A stretch of 64,000 nucleotides of DNA. Origin: Candidatus Rhabdochlamydia oedothoracis (GTDB lineage Bacteria; Chlamydiota; Chlamydiia; Chlamydiales; Rhabdochlamydiaceae). Made by a program: the position numbers and the translations under genes. The stretch covers positions 248,001 through 312,000 of the forward strand of contig NZ_CP075587.1 of assembly GCF_019453995.1 (NCBI RefSeq). The letters are read 5' to 3'. Positions within the stretch are counted from its first letter, which is position 1. Every line of letters begins with the position of its first letter. Positions 26,985 through 35,795 of this stretch are shown piece by piece. Under the pieces are notes generated by a model that was not told where the DNA came from, did no database searches, and saw only the letters and a program-made list of their open reading frames with translations.

Positions 26985-27925
26985 GCCGATTCAAACGGCT
27001 AGCTTAATGGGATTTAAGTCAACGACTTGAAACTTGTCGTTTATCCTACATTTCAAAATATCTGTTATTTTCGGTATCTCTTCTAAGAAGAATCCTCTAA
27101 TTGCCTGAAAAAAAGTCACCGACGTTTCGTAATATCGATTGTATACCGTCTTTTCCTTTAAGATCTTCCACAAGCGTTCAATAGGATTCAAATTCGGCGA
27201 ATAAGGAGGGAGATAGTGCACTTTAATCCTAGAAGACATCAGAAACTCTTCTAGTTTCTTATTTTTGTTTGATCTCGCATTATCCAAAATTACATAAATA
27301 ATTCGAGCCTCTGTCTGTTTTTCTAGCTTCTTGAAAAAATCGAGCATTGCATCGGCATCAACTGTCTTATATTCCTCTGTAAAAATCTTCATTCCTGTCA
27401 GGCAAAGAGCTCCAGCAAAATGCAATCGCAATTGTTTCCCGGATGTCTGCAAAGTCTTTTGAACGCCTTTTTTGATCCATCCACATACGGCTTGGGACTG
27501 ATGTTCAGGATGCACAGCATCTATGAAATAGATCTCTTCATCAGGGTTTAAGGTTCTATGAAAATTCGTTGTTTTTCAGGATCTAATTTCCCAGGAATCT
27601 TTTTAGGACGTTTATAAACAAATCCGTGCTGTATGAGCCAATCTGTCATGCCACTTCGGGAATATTTTATCCCATATTGCTCATGCACATAAGCTATGAT
27701 CCCTTTGACTTTAAGATAGGTCTTTTCCTGTAGGTGTTTTAGTAGAGACTCTGTTTGGTCTTGTGAAGGTTTTGATTTGCTACCGCCTCGAGGGCTACTT
27801 CCAGTTTTATTTTCGGAATCATATTCTCTGAGGTATTCACTGAACAGTGATAGGGCTTATCCGAAGTGCTTTAGCAAGATTTTTTGTTGAGATACCCTCA
27901 TCATAGCCCAAAATTACACAAAGCC
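26985..27925 (-). pseudogene. IS630-A relic with the same 22-nt deletion
   Basis: This is colinear with IS630-A on the minus strand. The 22 nt between the codons for FIEQ and TLNPDE are missing exactly as at 856-1672. An extra base in the HTH region (TATTCACTGAAC for TATTCCTGAAC) shifts the frame again. The 5' end is removed at the junction with MITE-2b. Confidence 0.85.
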
Positions 27926-27929
27926 TATA

Positions 27930-28059
27930 CTTATTTGCATTCAAATTAAGAGTTTGAGTGTATAAACATTTTTATACAAAAGATAACATATTCTTGCAAA
28001 ATAGAGCAGTTTTTTCAAAAAAAACTAGTTATGCAATTCTTAATTTGAAATCAAACTAG
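27930..28059. repeat. MITE-2 copy b (130 bp)
   Basis: It is near-identical in sequence and equal in length to 5216-5345, flanked by TA on both sides. It truncates the IS630-A relic on its left. Confidence 0.8.
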
Positions 28060-28090
28060 TATAGATTGGAAAAAACTTCCATAATCAGGT

Positions 28091-28127
28091 ACCATCCTTT
28101 GAATTAGATTTCAAGGATGGTTTTTTT
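28091..28127 (+). terminator. Terminator-like hairpin abutting the tatD start codon
   Basis: ACCATCCTTTGAA and TTCAAGGATGGT form a 12-bp stem with one bulged T and a 6-nt loop. It is followed by seven Ts running straight into the tatD ATG at 28128. It has the form of an intrinsic terminator, either the end of a lost upstream gene or an attenuator in the tatD leader. Confidence 0.6.
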
Positions 28128-28877
28128 ATGTTTATAGATACTCATGCACATCTTACAAGTGACACGCTTGTAAATGATACACAGCAGATTTTGGCGCGTG
28201 CTCAAACCAATCAAATCGATAAGATCGTCAACATTTGCACAGATGAGAGAAGTCTAAAAGCAGGGCTACTTTTAAGAGAAAAAACCTCTTGGGTATTTAA
28301 TGCTGCAGCTACTACTCCGCATGATGTAGAAAAGGAGGGAGAGAGCTTCTTTACTCTTGTAAAACAAGCAGCATATCACAAACAGCTTATCGCTATTGGA
28401 GAAACCGGTTTAGACTATCACTATCAATATTCTCCTAAAGAGATGCAAAAAAGATATCTAGAGCTTTGTTTAGATTTACGTCGCAAGGTGGATCTTCCGA
28501 TCATTTTTCATTGTCGCGATGCCTTTGCTGATTTGTTTACTATAGCAGGTAAAGTGCCTGCGGTATTGCATTGTTTCACGGGATCTCTAGAAGAGGCAAA
28601 AAAAGCACTAGAGCTTGGATGGTACTTATCGATCAGTGGAATTGTCACTTTTAAAAAGTCTCAAGCATTGCAAGAGATCGTGAAATATGTGCCTTTAGAA
28701 CATGTATTCATAGAGACAGATGCTCCTTATCTAGCACCAGTGCCTTATCGTGGGAAAGTCAATGAACCTGGGTTTCTTACAGAAACAGCTAAGATGATCG
28801 CTCACTTAAAACAAACGAGCATAGAGGAAGTAGCTAGAAAAACCAAACAGAATGCGGAAATTTTTTTTCGTTTTTGA
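28128..28877 (+). CDS. tatD: TatD family metal-dependent deoxyribonuclease
   Basis: The 249-residue TIM-barrel protein starts MFIDTHAHLT with the metal-binding HxH. It continues with AIGETGLDYHYQ (Glu ligand), PIIFHCRDA, AVLHCFTGS and IETDAPYLAPVPYRG (Asp and the substrate loop). The family has 3'-5' exonuclease or RNase-type activity in DNA repair and RNA quality control. It precedes sdhC, the order seen in Chlamydia (CT594-CT593). The T-run of a hairpin touches its start codon, leaving no usual ribosome-binding site outside the stem. Confidence 0.92.
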   Translation: MFIDTHAHLTSDTLVNDTQQILARAQTNQIDKIVNICTDERSLKAGLLLREKTSWVFNAAATTPHDVEKEGESFFTLVKQAAYHKQLIAIGETGLDYHYQYSPKEMQKRYLELCLDLRRKVDLPIIFHCRDAFADLFTIAGKVPAVLHCFTGSLEEAKKALELGWYLSISGIVTFKKSQALQEIVKYVPLEHVFIETDAPYLAPVPYRGKVNEPGFLTETAKMIAHLKQTSIEEVARKTKQNAEIFFRF

Positions 28878-28953
28878 GGAATTTTTCCTTTTGTAAAAGT
28901 TACTCGATCTATTTAATACAATCTTTGATGTTGGACATCAGGAGATTGTAACA

Positions 28954-29955
28954 GTGGTACCTAAATCTTTTATTTGGCGCAGACTTCACTCTTTAATGGG
29001 TCTTTGGCTCGTCTTATTTCTATTAGAACATTTATTGACTAACTCGCAGGCAGCTCTTTGGGTAGGAGAGGATGGGCGTGGGTTTGTGAAGATGGTAAAT
29101 AGTCTCCACAATCTGCCCTACCTTCAAGTGATTGAATTAGGATTATTAGCGGTTCCTTTTGCTATCCATATGTTTTGGGGTGTTAGGTATTTAATGACTT
29201 CTAAGGCGAACTCTTATTCTACTAAAGAACAGAATCCCCATTTGAATTATGGGAGAAATAGAGCCTATACCTGGCAAAGAATTACCTCTTGGATCTTATT
29301 GGTAGGGATCATTTTACACGTAGCTAAATTCCGTTTTATAGAATATCCAACTTCTGTGCGCTTAGGATCGCAAACTTTTTATTTGGTAAATGTCACGCTA
29401 GACAAAGGATTATATACACTAGCAGATCGTTTGCAAGTGGCTTTGTATGATGAAAAGCAGATTTTAGAAGAACAAGCTTTGTTAGAAAATTGCAACGCTG
29501 AAGAAAGAGTTATGCAGGCTGCTCAAGAGCTAAAGCAGCAGCATAGTTTATGGAAAGGGCCTTTTGTCGATCAGTACAATGAACAAGAAGCTCTTTTGCT
29601 AAACGCAGCACAAAGCTATCAACAACGACTAGATTGGGCACTTACCCTAAAAAAACAAAAACTCTTAAAAACAGAATTGGTAGCCGTGGCTAAAAATTTT
29701 GGTACAGCTACCTTGCTTACCGTACGTGATACTTTCAAAAGCCCGGTTTATGTAGGTCTCTATACTATTTTTGTGCTAGCTGCTTGCTTTCATGCCTTTA
29801 ATGGCTTTTGGACTTTTCTGATCACCTGGGGGTGGGTTTTAAAAATGGCTGCGCAAAAATTTTGGGTATGTGTTGCTATTAGCCTGATGACTGTTGTTGC
29901 CTTTTTAGGATTAGCTGCGGTTTGGGGAACGTACTGGTTTAATTTAACATCTTAA
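28954..29955 (+). CDS. sdhC: Succinate dehydrogenase cytochrome b subunit
   Basis: The 333-residue membrane anchor starts with GTG at 28954, preceded by AGGAG at good spacing. Five hydrophobic helices and conserved histidines (RRLHSLMGLW, LLEHLLTNS, IHMFWGVRYL, ILHVAKF, CFHAFNGFW) fit a diheme type-B cytochrome b558. There is no separate SdhD. A long hydrophilic stretch (about 160-245) separates the helices and makes it longer than the Bacillus protein, as in Chlamydia. It forms complex II with the next two genes. Confidence 0.9.
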   Translation: MVPKSFIWRRLHSLMGLWLVLFLLEHLLTNSQAALWVGEDGRGFVKMVNSLHNLPYLQVIELGLLAVPFAIHMFWGVRYLMTSKANSYSTKEQNPHLNYGRNRAYTWQRITSWILLVGIILHVAKFRFIEYPTSVRLGSQTFYLVNVTLDKGLYTLADRLQVALYDEKQILEEQALLENCNAEERVMQAAQELKQQHSLWKGPFVDQYNEQEALLLNAAQSYQQRLDWALTLKKQKLLKTELVAVAKNFGTATLLTVRDTFKSPVYVGLYTIFVLAACFHAFNGFWTFLITWGWVLKMAAQKFWVCVAISLMTVVAFLGLAAVWGTYWFNLTS

Positions 29956-29961
29956 AAAGAT

Positions 29962-31854
29962 ATGTCGAAGCGAAAAATGGGAAAAGAAGTCATTGTTGTT
30001 GGAGGAGGTCTAGCTGGTTTATCCGCTGCTATGAAACTAGCAGAAAAAGACTGTCATGTCAAAATTATCTCTGTGACAAAAGTCAAACGCTCGCATTCTG
30101 TTTGTGCTCAAGGTGGAATTAATGCGGCAATGAACTTAAAAAATGAAGAGGATTCTCCTTTCATTCATGCCTACGATACGATTAAGGGAGGGGATTTCTT
30201 AGCGGACCAACCTCCTGTTTTAGAGATGTGTTTAGCGGCACCGGGCATTATCCGTATGATGGAGCGCTTCGGATGCCCATTTAATCGAACTCTAGAAGGA
30301 AATCTCGATTTTAGACGTTTTGGTGGGACTTTATATCACCGAACAGCTTTTTGCGGCGCTTCTACAGGGCAACAACTGCTCTATGCTTTAGATGAGCAAG
30401 TGCGTCGCTATGAAGTACAAGGCAGAGTAGAAAAGTTTGAAAATCACGAGTTCATGCGTCTTGTCCTTGATAGCGAAGGCAAGGCACGCGGCATTGTGCT
30501 GATGGACTTATTTAATTTAGAGCTTAGTGTATTAAAAGCAGATGCAGTGGTTTTTGGAACAGGAGGACCAGGATTGATTTTTAAAAAGTCCACAAATTCT
30601 ACTTTTTGTAGCGGAGCTGCTAACGGTAGATTATTCAAGCAGGGAATGTACTATGCAAATGGAGAATTTATTCAAATTCATCCCACTGCGATCCCTGCGG
30701 AGGATAAAATGCGTTTGATTTCAGAATCCTCTCGTGGAGAAGGAGGAAGAATTTGGGTTTGGGGGAACAGCTCTAAGACAATTACAAATTCAGAGGGAAA
30801 AACCCTTCCTTGCGGCGAAACGGGAAAACCTTGGTATTTTTTAGAAGAGCTCTATCCTGCTTTTGGGAACTTAGTACCCCGAGATATTGGTGCAAGAGAG
30901 ATCTTGCGTGTTTGTGAAATGGGATTAGGGGTCGATAGAAAAATGCAAGTGTATTTAGATGTGTCGCATCTTTCAGAGAAAACCCAGCATAAAATTGCCT
31001 CTGTTTTGGATATCTATCAAAAATTTACCGGAGATAATCCGCATAAAGTACCTATGCGTATTTTCCCTGCAGTGCATTATTCCATGGGAGGTGCCTGGGT
31101 GGATTGGCCCGCTGCTGCTGATCCCGATCGTTGGCAGAGATTTAGGCAAATGACGAACATCCCCGGTTGTTTTAATGTAGGGGAATCAGAATTTCAATAT
31201 CATGGGGCAAACCGTTTAGGGGCTAATTCGCTACTCTCTTGCATTTTTTCTGGACTAGTGTCTGGAATAGAAGTGCCTCGTTATTTAGATACGTTAGAAC
31301 ATAGTTATGGCAACATACCCAATGCTATTTTTTCACAAGCGCTGCGGAAAGAAGAGGATTTCAAACAAGATCTCATGCAACGCAATGGATCGGAGAATGT
31401 GCATCAATTGCATGAGGAATTATCGGATGTATTGATTAAATACGTTACGGTTAAACGTAATAATAGAGATCTGATAAGAGCAATAGATGTGATAAAAGAG
31501 ATTCGTGAGCGTTATCAAAATATCTGTTTAGATGATAAGGGAACTGTTTTGAATCAAACTTATGTATTTGCCAATCAATTTTCTTATATGTTAGAGATTG
31601 CTTTGGTGATTACAAAAGGAGCTCTTTTGCGCAATGAGTTTAGAGGAGCTCATTACAAGCCTGAATTTCCTCATCGAGATGATGAGAATTGGTTAAAAAC
31701 AACGATGGCTACCTATCAAGAGATAGAGCCAAAAATTAACTATAGAGCGGTTGACTTGCGTTATTTAAAACCCATAGGGCGCGATTACAGCAAAGCTAAA
31801 AAAGTCATTCCTCAATTTGAGAACGTTCCTGTAAACATCATATTGCCTTTGTGA
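29962..31854 (+). CDS. sdhA: Succinate dehydrogenase flavoprotein subunit
   Basis: The 630-residue subunit oxidises succinate to fumarate. The dinucleotide-binding site is VVGGGLAGLSAA (12-23), and covalent FAD attaches at H45 in RSHSVCAQGGINAA. The active-site loops appear as FIQIHPTAIP and SESSRGEGGRIW, and the C-terminal catalytic region as HYSMGGAWVDW and GANRLGANSLLSC. The gene is 6 bp after sdhC and 6 bp before sdhB. Length and motifs are complete. Confidence 0.96.
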   Translation: MSKRKMGKEVIVVGGGLAGLSAAMKLAEKDCHVKIISVTKVKRSHSVCAQGGINAAMNLKNEEDSPFIHAYDTIKGGDFLADQPPVLEMCLAAPGIIRMMERFGCPFNRTLEGNLDFRRFGGTLYHRTAFCGASTGQQLLYALDEQVRRYEVQGRVEKFENHEFMRLVLDSEGKARGIVLMDLFNLELSVLKADAVVFGTGGPGLIFKKSTNSTFCSGAANGRLFKQGMYYANGEFIQIHPTAIPAEDKMRLISESSRGEGGRIWVWGNSSKTITNSEGKTLPCGETGKPWYFLEELYPAFGNLVPRDIGAREILRVCEMGLGVDRKMQVYLDVSHLSEKTQHKIASVLDIYQKFTGDNPHKVPMRIFPAVHYSMGGAWVDWPAAADPDRWQRFRQMTNIPGCFNVGESEFQYHGANRLGANSLLSCIFSGLVSGIEVPRYLDTLEHSYGNIPNAIFSQALRKEEDFKQDLMQRNGSENVHQLHEELSDVLIKYVTVKRNNRDLIRAIDVIKEIRERYQNICLDDKGTVLNQTYVFANQFSYMLEIALVITKGALLRNEFRGAHYKPEFPHRDDENWLKTTMATYQEIEPKINYRAVDLRYLKPIGRDYSKAKKVIPQFENVPVNIILPL

Positions 31855-31860
31855 GATATC

Positions 31861-32625
31861 ATGGAAAAAACATTCACTTTAAAAGTATACCGCGGGGTTG
31901 CTAATCAGCAATATTGGGAAGAATTTGAATTGGAATTGAAGCCTTTTTTGAACATCACATCAGCGTTAATGCAGATACAAAAATGTCCTATTACTAAAAA
32001 AGGAGAAAAAGTCACTCCAATTGCTTGGGAACAGGGATGTTTAGAAGAGGTGTGTGGTTCTTGTTCTATGTTAATCAATGCCCGTCCTCGTCAAGGGTGC
32101 ACAGCTCTTGCCCATCAATTATTACAATCTACAGGTAGTTCTTGCATTACATTAGCTCCTTTAACAAAATTTCCTCTTATGAAGGATTTAGTCGTAGATC
32201 GTACAAGTATGTTTGAAAACTTAAAAAAAGTACGTGCTTGGATAGACGTAGATGATGCTCTAGATCGAGGCTTTGGACCTAAAATCAGTCCTGAATTGCA
32301 AGAGGCGATATATGTTTTATCTACGTGTATGACTTGTGGTTGTTGTACAGAAGCCTGTCCTCAAGTCAATCCCCATTCGCCATTCATGGGTCCAGCACCT
32401 CTATCCCAAGCGCGTCTTTTTAATGCGCACCCCGTTGGAAAACTAGCAAAAGCAGATAGGCTTCGACCTTTAATGGATGAGTCGGGTATCAGCGGTTGTG
32501 GGAATGCGCAAAATTGCGTGAGGGTATGTCCCAAGAACATACCCTTAACAGAATCCATTTCCGTCATTGGTAGAGAGGTAAGCAAACAAGCCTTAAGAGA
32601 TGTGGTAAGTTTGCCCGATGTGTAA
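31861..32625 (+). CDS. sdhB: Succinate dehydrogenase iron-sulfur subunit
   Basis: The 254-residue protein passes electrons from SdhA to the membrane. The [2Fe-2S] cysteines are in GCLEEVCGSCSMLINARPRQ followed by GC. The [4Fe-4S] set is CMTCGCCTEACP and the [3Fe-4S] set CGNAQNCVRVCPKNIP. This completes an intact sdhCAB operon. IS481 debris begins about 270 bp later, and 32626-32894 shows no convincing gene. Confidence 0.95.
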   Translation: MEKTFTLKVYRGVANQQYWEEFELELKPFLNITSALMQIQKCPITKKGEKVTPIAWEQGCLEEVCGSCSMLINARPRQGCTALAHQLLQSTGSSCITLAPLTKFPLMKDLVVDRTSMFENLKKVRAWIDVDDALDRGFGPKISPELQEAIYVLSTCMTCGCCTEACPQVNPHSPFMGPAPLSQARLFNAHPVGKLAKADRLRPLMDESGISGCGNAQNCVRVCPKNIPLTESISVIGREVSKQALRDVVSLPDV

Positions 32626-32894
32626 TTTAACCTTTTCTTAAATAACACCTGTTGTTACAATCTTTTTCAAAGATTCTCCGCTGTTGGGGATATCCGAGCA
32701 AATGAAATGCGCATTAACGATAAGTAGATGTTATTAAGGGTTCATGACGCTAAATCACTTTTACAGTTTTTTAGGAAATGATCCCACCTGTTGAGAACAA
32801 GGTTATTGCAGCCATTGCTCGAACCCCAAACGGCGGTTTTTTTCTTTGCTTAGCGTCAAAAAATAGTACTCCAATTTTCCTTTCTTGCCATTTA

Positions 32895-33214
32895 AGCGAC
32901 TTTTCTTAGGGCAGGGTTTCCTTCTAGAGATTTCTTGTAATGCGGCTTATCCGCCTTTTTCATAAAGCTCTTTGTATGTATAAAAGCTTTCTCTTGAATA
33001 TCCCATGTGCTTACATGCTTGAGATACATTTCCTAACGTTTTTGCTAATTTTAAAAGACCTAGTTTATTTTTTATCACTTTTCTCTCTATTGCTATATTC
33101 AAAATTACCACTTTGCTATTTGTTTATGCAACTACGGCATCACGTCGCAGTTGCATAAGCTGTTTTTCTTTGCTATTTACCACTAAGTGTCAATTTAAGT
33201 CTTGTCTATTACAA
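32895..33214 (-). mobile_element. IS481 5' remnant
   Basis: The minus-strand left terminus (near 33214), leader hairpin (about 33122-33160) and transposase N-terminus of IS481 are present. They match the copy at 22338 up to about the codons for ISRRKPCPK. The hairpin differs by compensatory changes. The rest of the element is gone. Confidence 0.75.
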
Positions 33215-33304
33215 TTTTGCCAAAGACCGCTTTGGAATATATTATACGCCATCAGCTATGGTTTCTTTACTGCACCGCTTAAACTTCACCTATAAAAAGC
33301 CTAA

Positions 33305-34171
33305 GAGCCTGTTTAAAATCTTCTCATTAAGGTATAATGATAGTTTTCATAAAACCTTTGGAGGTAGTTATGACCCGCTCTTATCCAAGCGATATTTCTC
33401 GTAAACAATTTAGCAAAATCCATCTAATACTTGAGTCTACACGCAAAAAAACACGTCCACGAAGAGTTGATCTATATGATATTTTTTGTGGAATTTTGTA
33501 CATTTTAAAAAGTGGTTGCCAGTGGCGTATGTTACCCATAGATTATCCTAAATGGGAATTATGTGATTATTATTTCCCTCTTTGGAATAAAAAAGATGAT
33601 AAAAATTCTAAGAGTATTCTTGAAATAGTTTTAAAAAAAATTGGTTGGCGAGGTCAGAAAAAGCAGTGGTCGGAAAGAGAAAACAAGCTTTGTAATTATT
33701 GATGCTCAAAGTGTTAAAAATACTGATACAGCGGAGAAGATAAGGATATGATGCAGGGAAAAAAATATCAGGAATAAAAAGACATATAGCAGTCGATACC
33801 CAAGGGCTTCCTCATGCGATTCACATTACCACCGCTAATATCACTGACAGAAATGGGTGTATAGAAGCATTTTCACTACATAAAAACCATTTGTTCGGTG
33901 CAAAAAATGTTTTAGCAGATGGAGGATATTCTGGAGAAAAATTTGCAAAGAGTGTGCAGGAGATATTAGGATGTATAGTAGAAATAGCCAAAAGAAATAC
34001 ACTTCATACTTTTACAGTTATTCCCAAAAGATGGGTTGTAGAGCGTTCTTTTGCGTGGATAGAAAAATGTCGCAGGCTATGGAAAAATTGCGAAAGAAAA
34101 CTACATACAAGCCTGAATATGGTGGTTCTTGCTTTTATTGCTCTACTTTTGAAAAGATTTTAAACAGGATC
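33305..34171 (+). mobile_element. IS5 family (IS1031-like) element, full length (867 bp)
   Basis: The ends are GAGCCTGTTTAAAATC and, reversed, GATCCTGTTTAAAATC. TAA is duplicated on both sides (33302-33304 and 34172-34174), fitting the TNA target of the IS1031 group. It splits an IS630-B transposase gene, and joining the flanks restores that frame. Confidence 0.88.
33370..34163 (+). pseudogene. IS5 transposase, two frameshifts
   Basis: The ATG at 33370 follows a strong GGAGG. The N-terminal DUF4096-like part (RRVDLYDIFCGILYILKSGC) runs until a frame change near 33685, before FVIIDAQSVKNTDTA. A second shift lies near 33745, before KISGIKRHIAVDTQG. The C-terminus has VLADGGYSG and RSFAWIEKCRRLWKNCE. 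A programmed frameshift occurs in some IS5 members, but two shifts suggest decay. Confidence 0.75.
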
Positions 34172-34775
34172 TAAGCTGATTCCCGGAAAAGTGCATGAGG
34201 AAGCAAAAAAGCTTTTTTCACAAGAATTACAAAAACTAGAAAAAGAACTCGCTCAAACAGATCAACTGCTTTATCTAGATGGGGTTCATCCTCAACACAA
34301 TTCCAAACCCTCATTGCTAACGAACACAGGACGTAAACGTATTAATATCAATGGAGCCTTAGATGTAAAGCGCTTAGAAGTTACAACTCTTTCTTCCGAC
34401 TCTATCAATGCGCAATCTACTCTTGATTTGTTTAAAAAATGGGAAGAAAAGTATCCTTTTGCACAAAGAATCGTGGTTATATGCGATAATGCTGCCTACT
34501 ACAGGTCAAAAATCGTTGCAAATTACCTAAAAATATCCAGAGTAGAAATCAAATTCTTGCCTCCTTATTCTCCCGATCTCAATCTGATTGAACGCCTTTG
34601 GCGATTCATGAATAAAAAAGTTCGCAATAATCGATATTATGAAAAATTCTTAGATTTCAAGACGGCAATTTATGCCTTTTTTGAAAACATTCGTAAATAT
34701 CGGGAGGAACTGCAGCCTCTTTTATCTAGGAAATTTTGCTTAGTTAAATCTTAATTTAAAAACAAACGAGTATAC

Positions 34776-34850
34776 CATGAATATGAGTTCTATCTTACAA
34801 TAGAAGATATTGAACATACTCGAACAAAGGCAAGGCATCCTCAAACCAAT
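34776..34850 (+). mobile_element. IS481 internal fragment
   Basis: About 75 bp match the IS481 transposase segment YHEYEFYLTIEDIEHTRTK and on to HPQTN. Nothing of either terminus remains. Confidence 0.7.
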
Positions 34851-34871
34851 TTTGATCTTAAAGACACATGT

Positions 34872-35088
34872 TTATAAAGGAAAACAATGTGTTTCTTCAG
34901 TGGCTTTCCTACATACTGTTTTGGAATTAGGATGTTGATTTTTAGGTCCTCGTTGAGGAAGCTCAACCCAACTAAAATTATCCCTATTAAAATATGGCGG
35001 AGTACTTTAGCTCTTTCTTTTCTTCAAGTAGAAGGATTTCTTTATTTCTGGGATTTACAGGTATTCTTTCTGAGATTGACGAGTGCAT
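34872..35088 (-). pseudogene. Gene relic, unknown
   Basis: The minus strand reads MHSSISERIPVNPRNKEILL and then LLEEKKELKYSA. After one frame change near 34998 it continues as PYFNRDNFSWVELPQRGPKN and ends CFPL-stop at 34872. The composition is protein-like, but no family is recognised. Confidence 0.35.
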
Positions 35089-35180
35089 AAAACATCTCTT
35101 GTGTGTCAAGTACATGCTTTTCCTAAAATACTAGTCAGGGTTTCGATCGCCTACTTTAACCCCGGGTATCTAAATTCTAG

Positions 35181-35383
35181 TTAGCAATAAGGTTCTCTCC
35201 CTTTTAGTTCTTTTAAACACTTAGAGTTGTTAAGTTTTTTCATCCGCACCTTGATTTTTTGGAGGATCTTGGTAGTATAACTAGATTTAAAAACTAAAGA
35301 TTTTTGTTTCTCCAACTCCTCTTGTTCAAAAGAAATGTATGTTAATAATAAAAAAAAGATAAGTCAACAAGAAGTTTTTTTAT
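35181..35383 (-). pseudogene. Relic of a small secreted protein
   Basis: If one frame change is allowed at the T8 run near 35350-35357, the minus strand encodes KKLLVDLSFFLLLTYISFEQ, a signal-peptide-like start. A basic tail follows to REPYC-stop at 35181. The expected start codon is ATA, so it is probably dead. The function is unknown. Confidence 0.35.
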
Positions 35384-35567
35384 TTCGGATAATTATTTTG
35401 AAATATCTGAATGTCAAAAACTTCCAAACTCATTTTATATTGTAAATTCATTTTTTTTAATAAGGGTTTTTCTAGGAAATATAGAAGAGTTTATTATGTT
35501 AAAATTTAAGCTATTATTTTTTTAACCTTATTAGGTTATTTGAATAAAAACTAAAGAGTTTTAAAGC

Positions 35568-35695
35568 CTACATTCCTAGACCTACAGCGCAATTTTTTTG
35601 AATTAGTCCATATATTTGAGCCGCTGTTTTCCCAAATAATAAAATGATTTTTTCCCGAAGCTCGTTGAGATTAGTAATAACTTCTCGAATATTAT
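35568..35695 (-). pseudogene. C-terminal gene fragment, unknown
   Basis: About 41 codons read NIREVITNLNELREKIILLF and then GKTAAQIYGLIQKNCAVGLG before a stop at 35568. The 5' part is cut off by a MITE-1 fragment at about 35697. It looks like real coding sequence. 35384-35567 between relics shows nothing I can assign. Confidence 0.35.
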
Positions 35696-35696
35696 A

Positions 35697-35795
35697 TAGT
35701 AGTGCCAATTCAAACGGCTAGCTTAATGGGGTTCAAGTCAACGACTTGAAACTTGTCGTTAATCCTAATGATATTTTTTGTGGGGTTTTGTACTT
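35697..35795. mobile_element. MITE-1/IS630-A right-end fragment and IS5 sliver
   Basis: 35697-35767 is the IS630-A right end (GTGCCAATTCAAACGGCTAG). 35768-35795 is an internal IS5 sliver (ATGATATTTTTTGTGG). IS30 copy A follows directly. Confidence 0.65.

Larger units (their letters stand above)
33217..34770 (+). pseudogene. IS630-B copy interrupted by IS5
   Basis: 33217-33304 encodes FAKDRFGIYYTPSAMVSLLHR and on to YKKPK. After the IS5 insertion, 34172-34754 continues with LIPGKVHEEAKKLFSQELQ and the DDE residues, ending FCLVKS. Relative to 15310-15969 an in-frame gap removes the YGWYEKGSKAI segment. The right terminus with CTCGTTTG inverted is at about 34768. Confidence 0.8.

Noticed and set aside
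33685-33760. Programmed frameshift in the IS5 transposase
   Set aside because: One shift could be programmed, but a second shift in the same gene and the lack of a strong slippery sequence favour decay.
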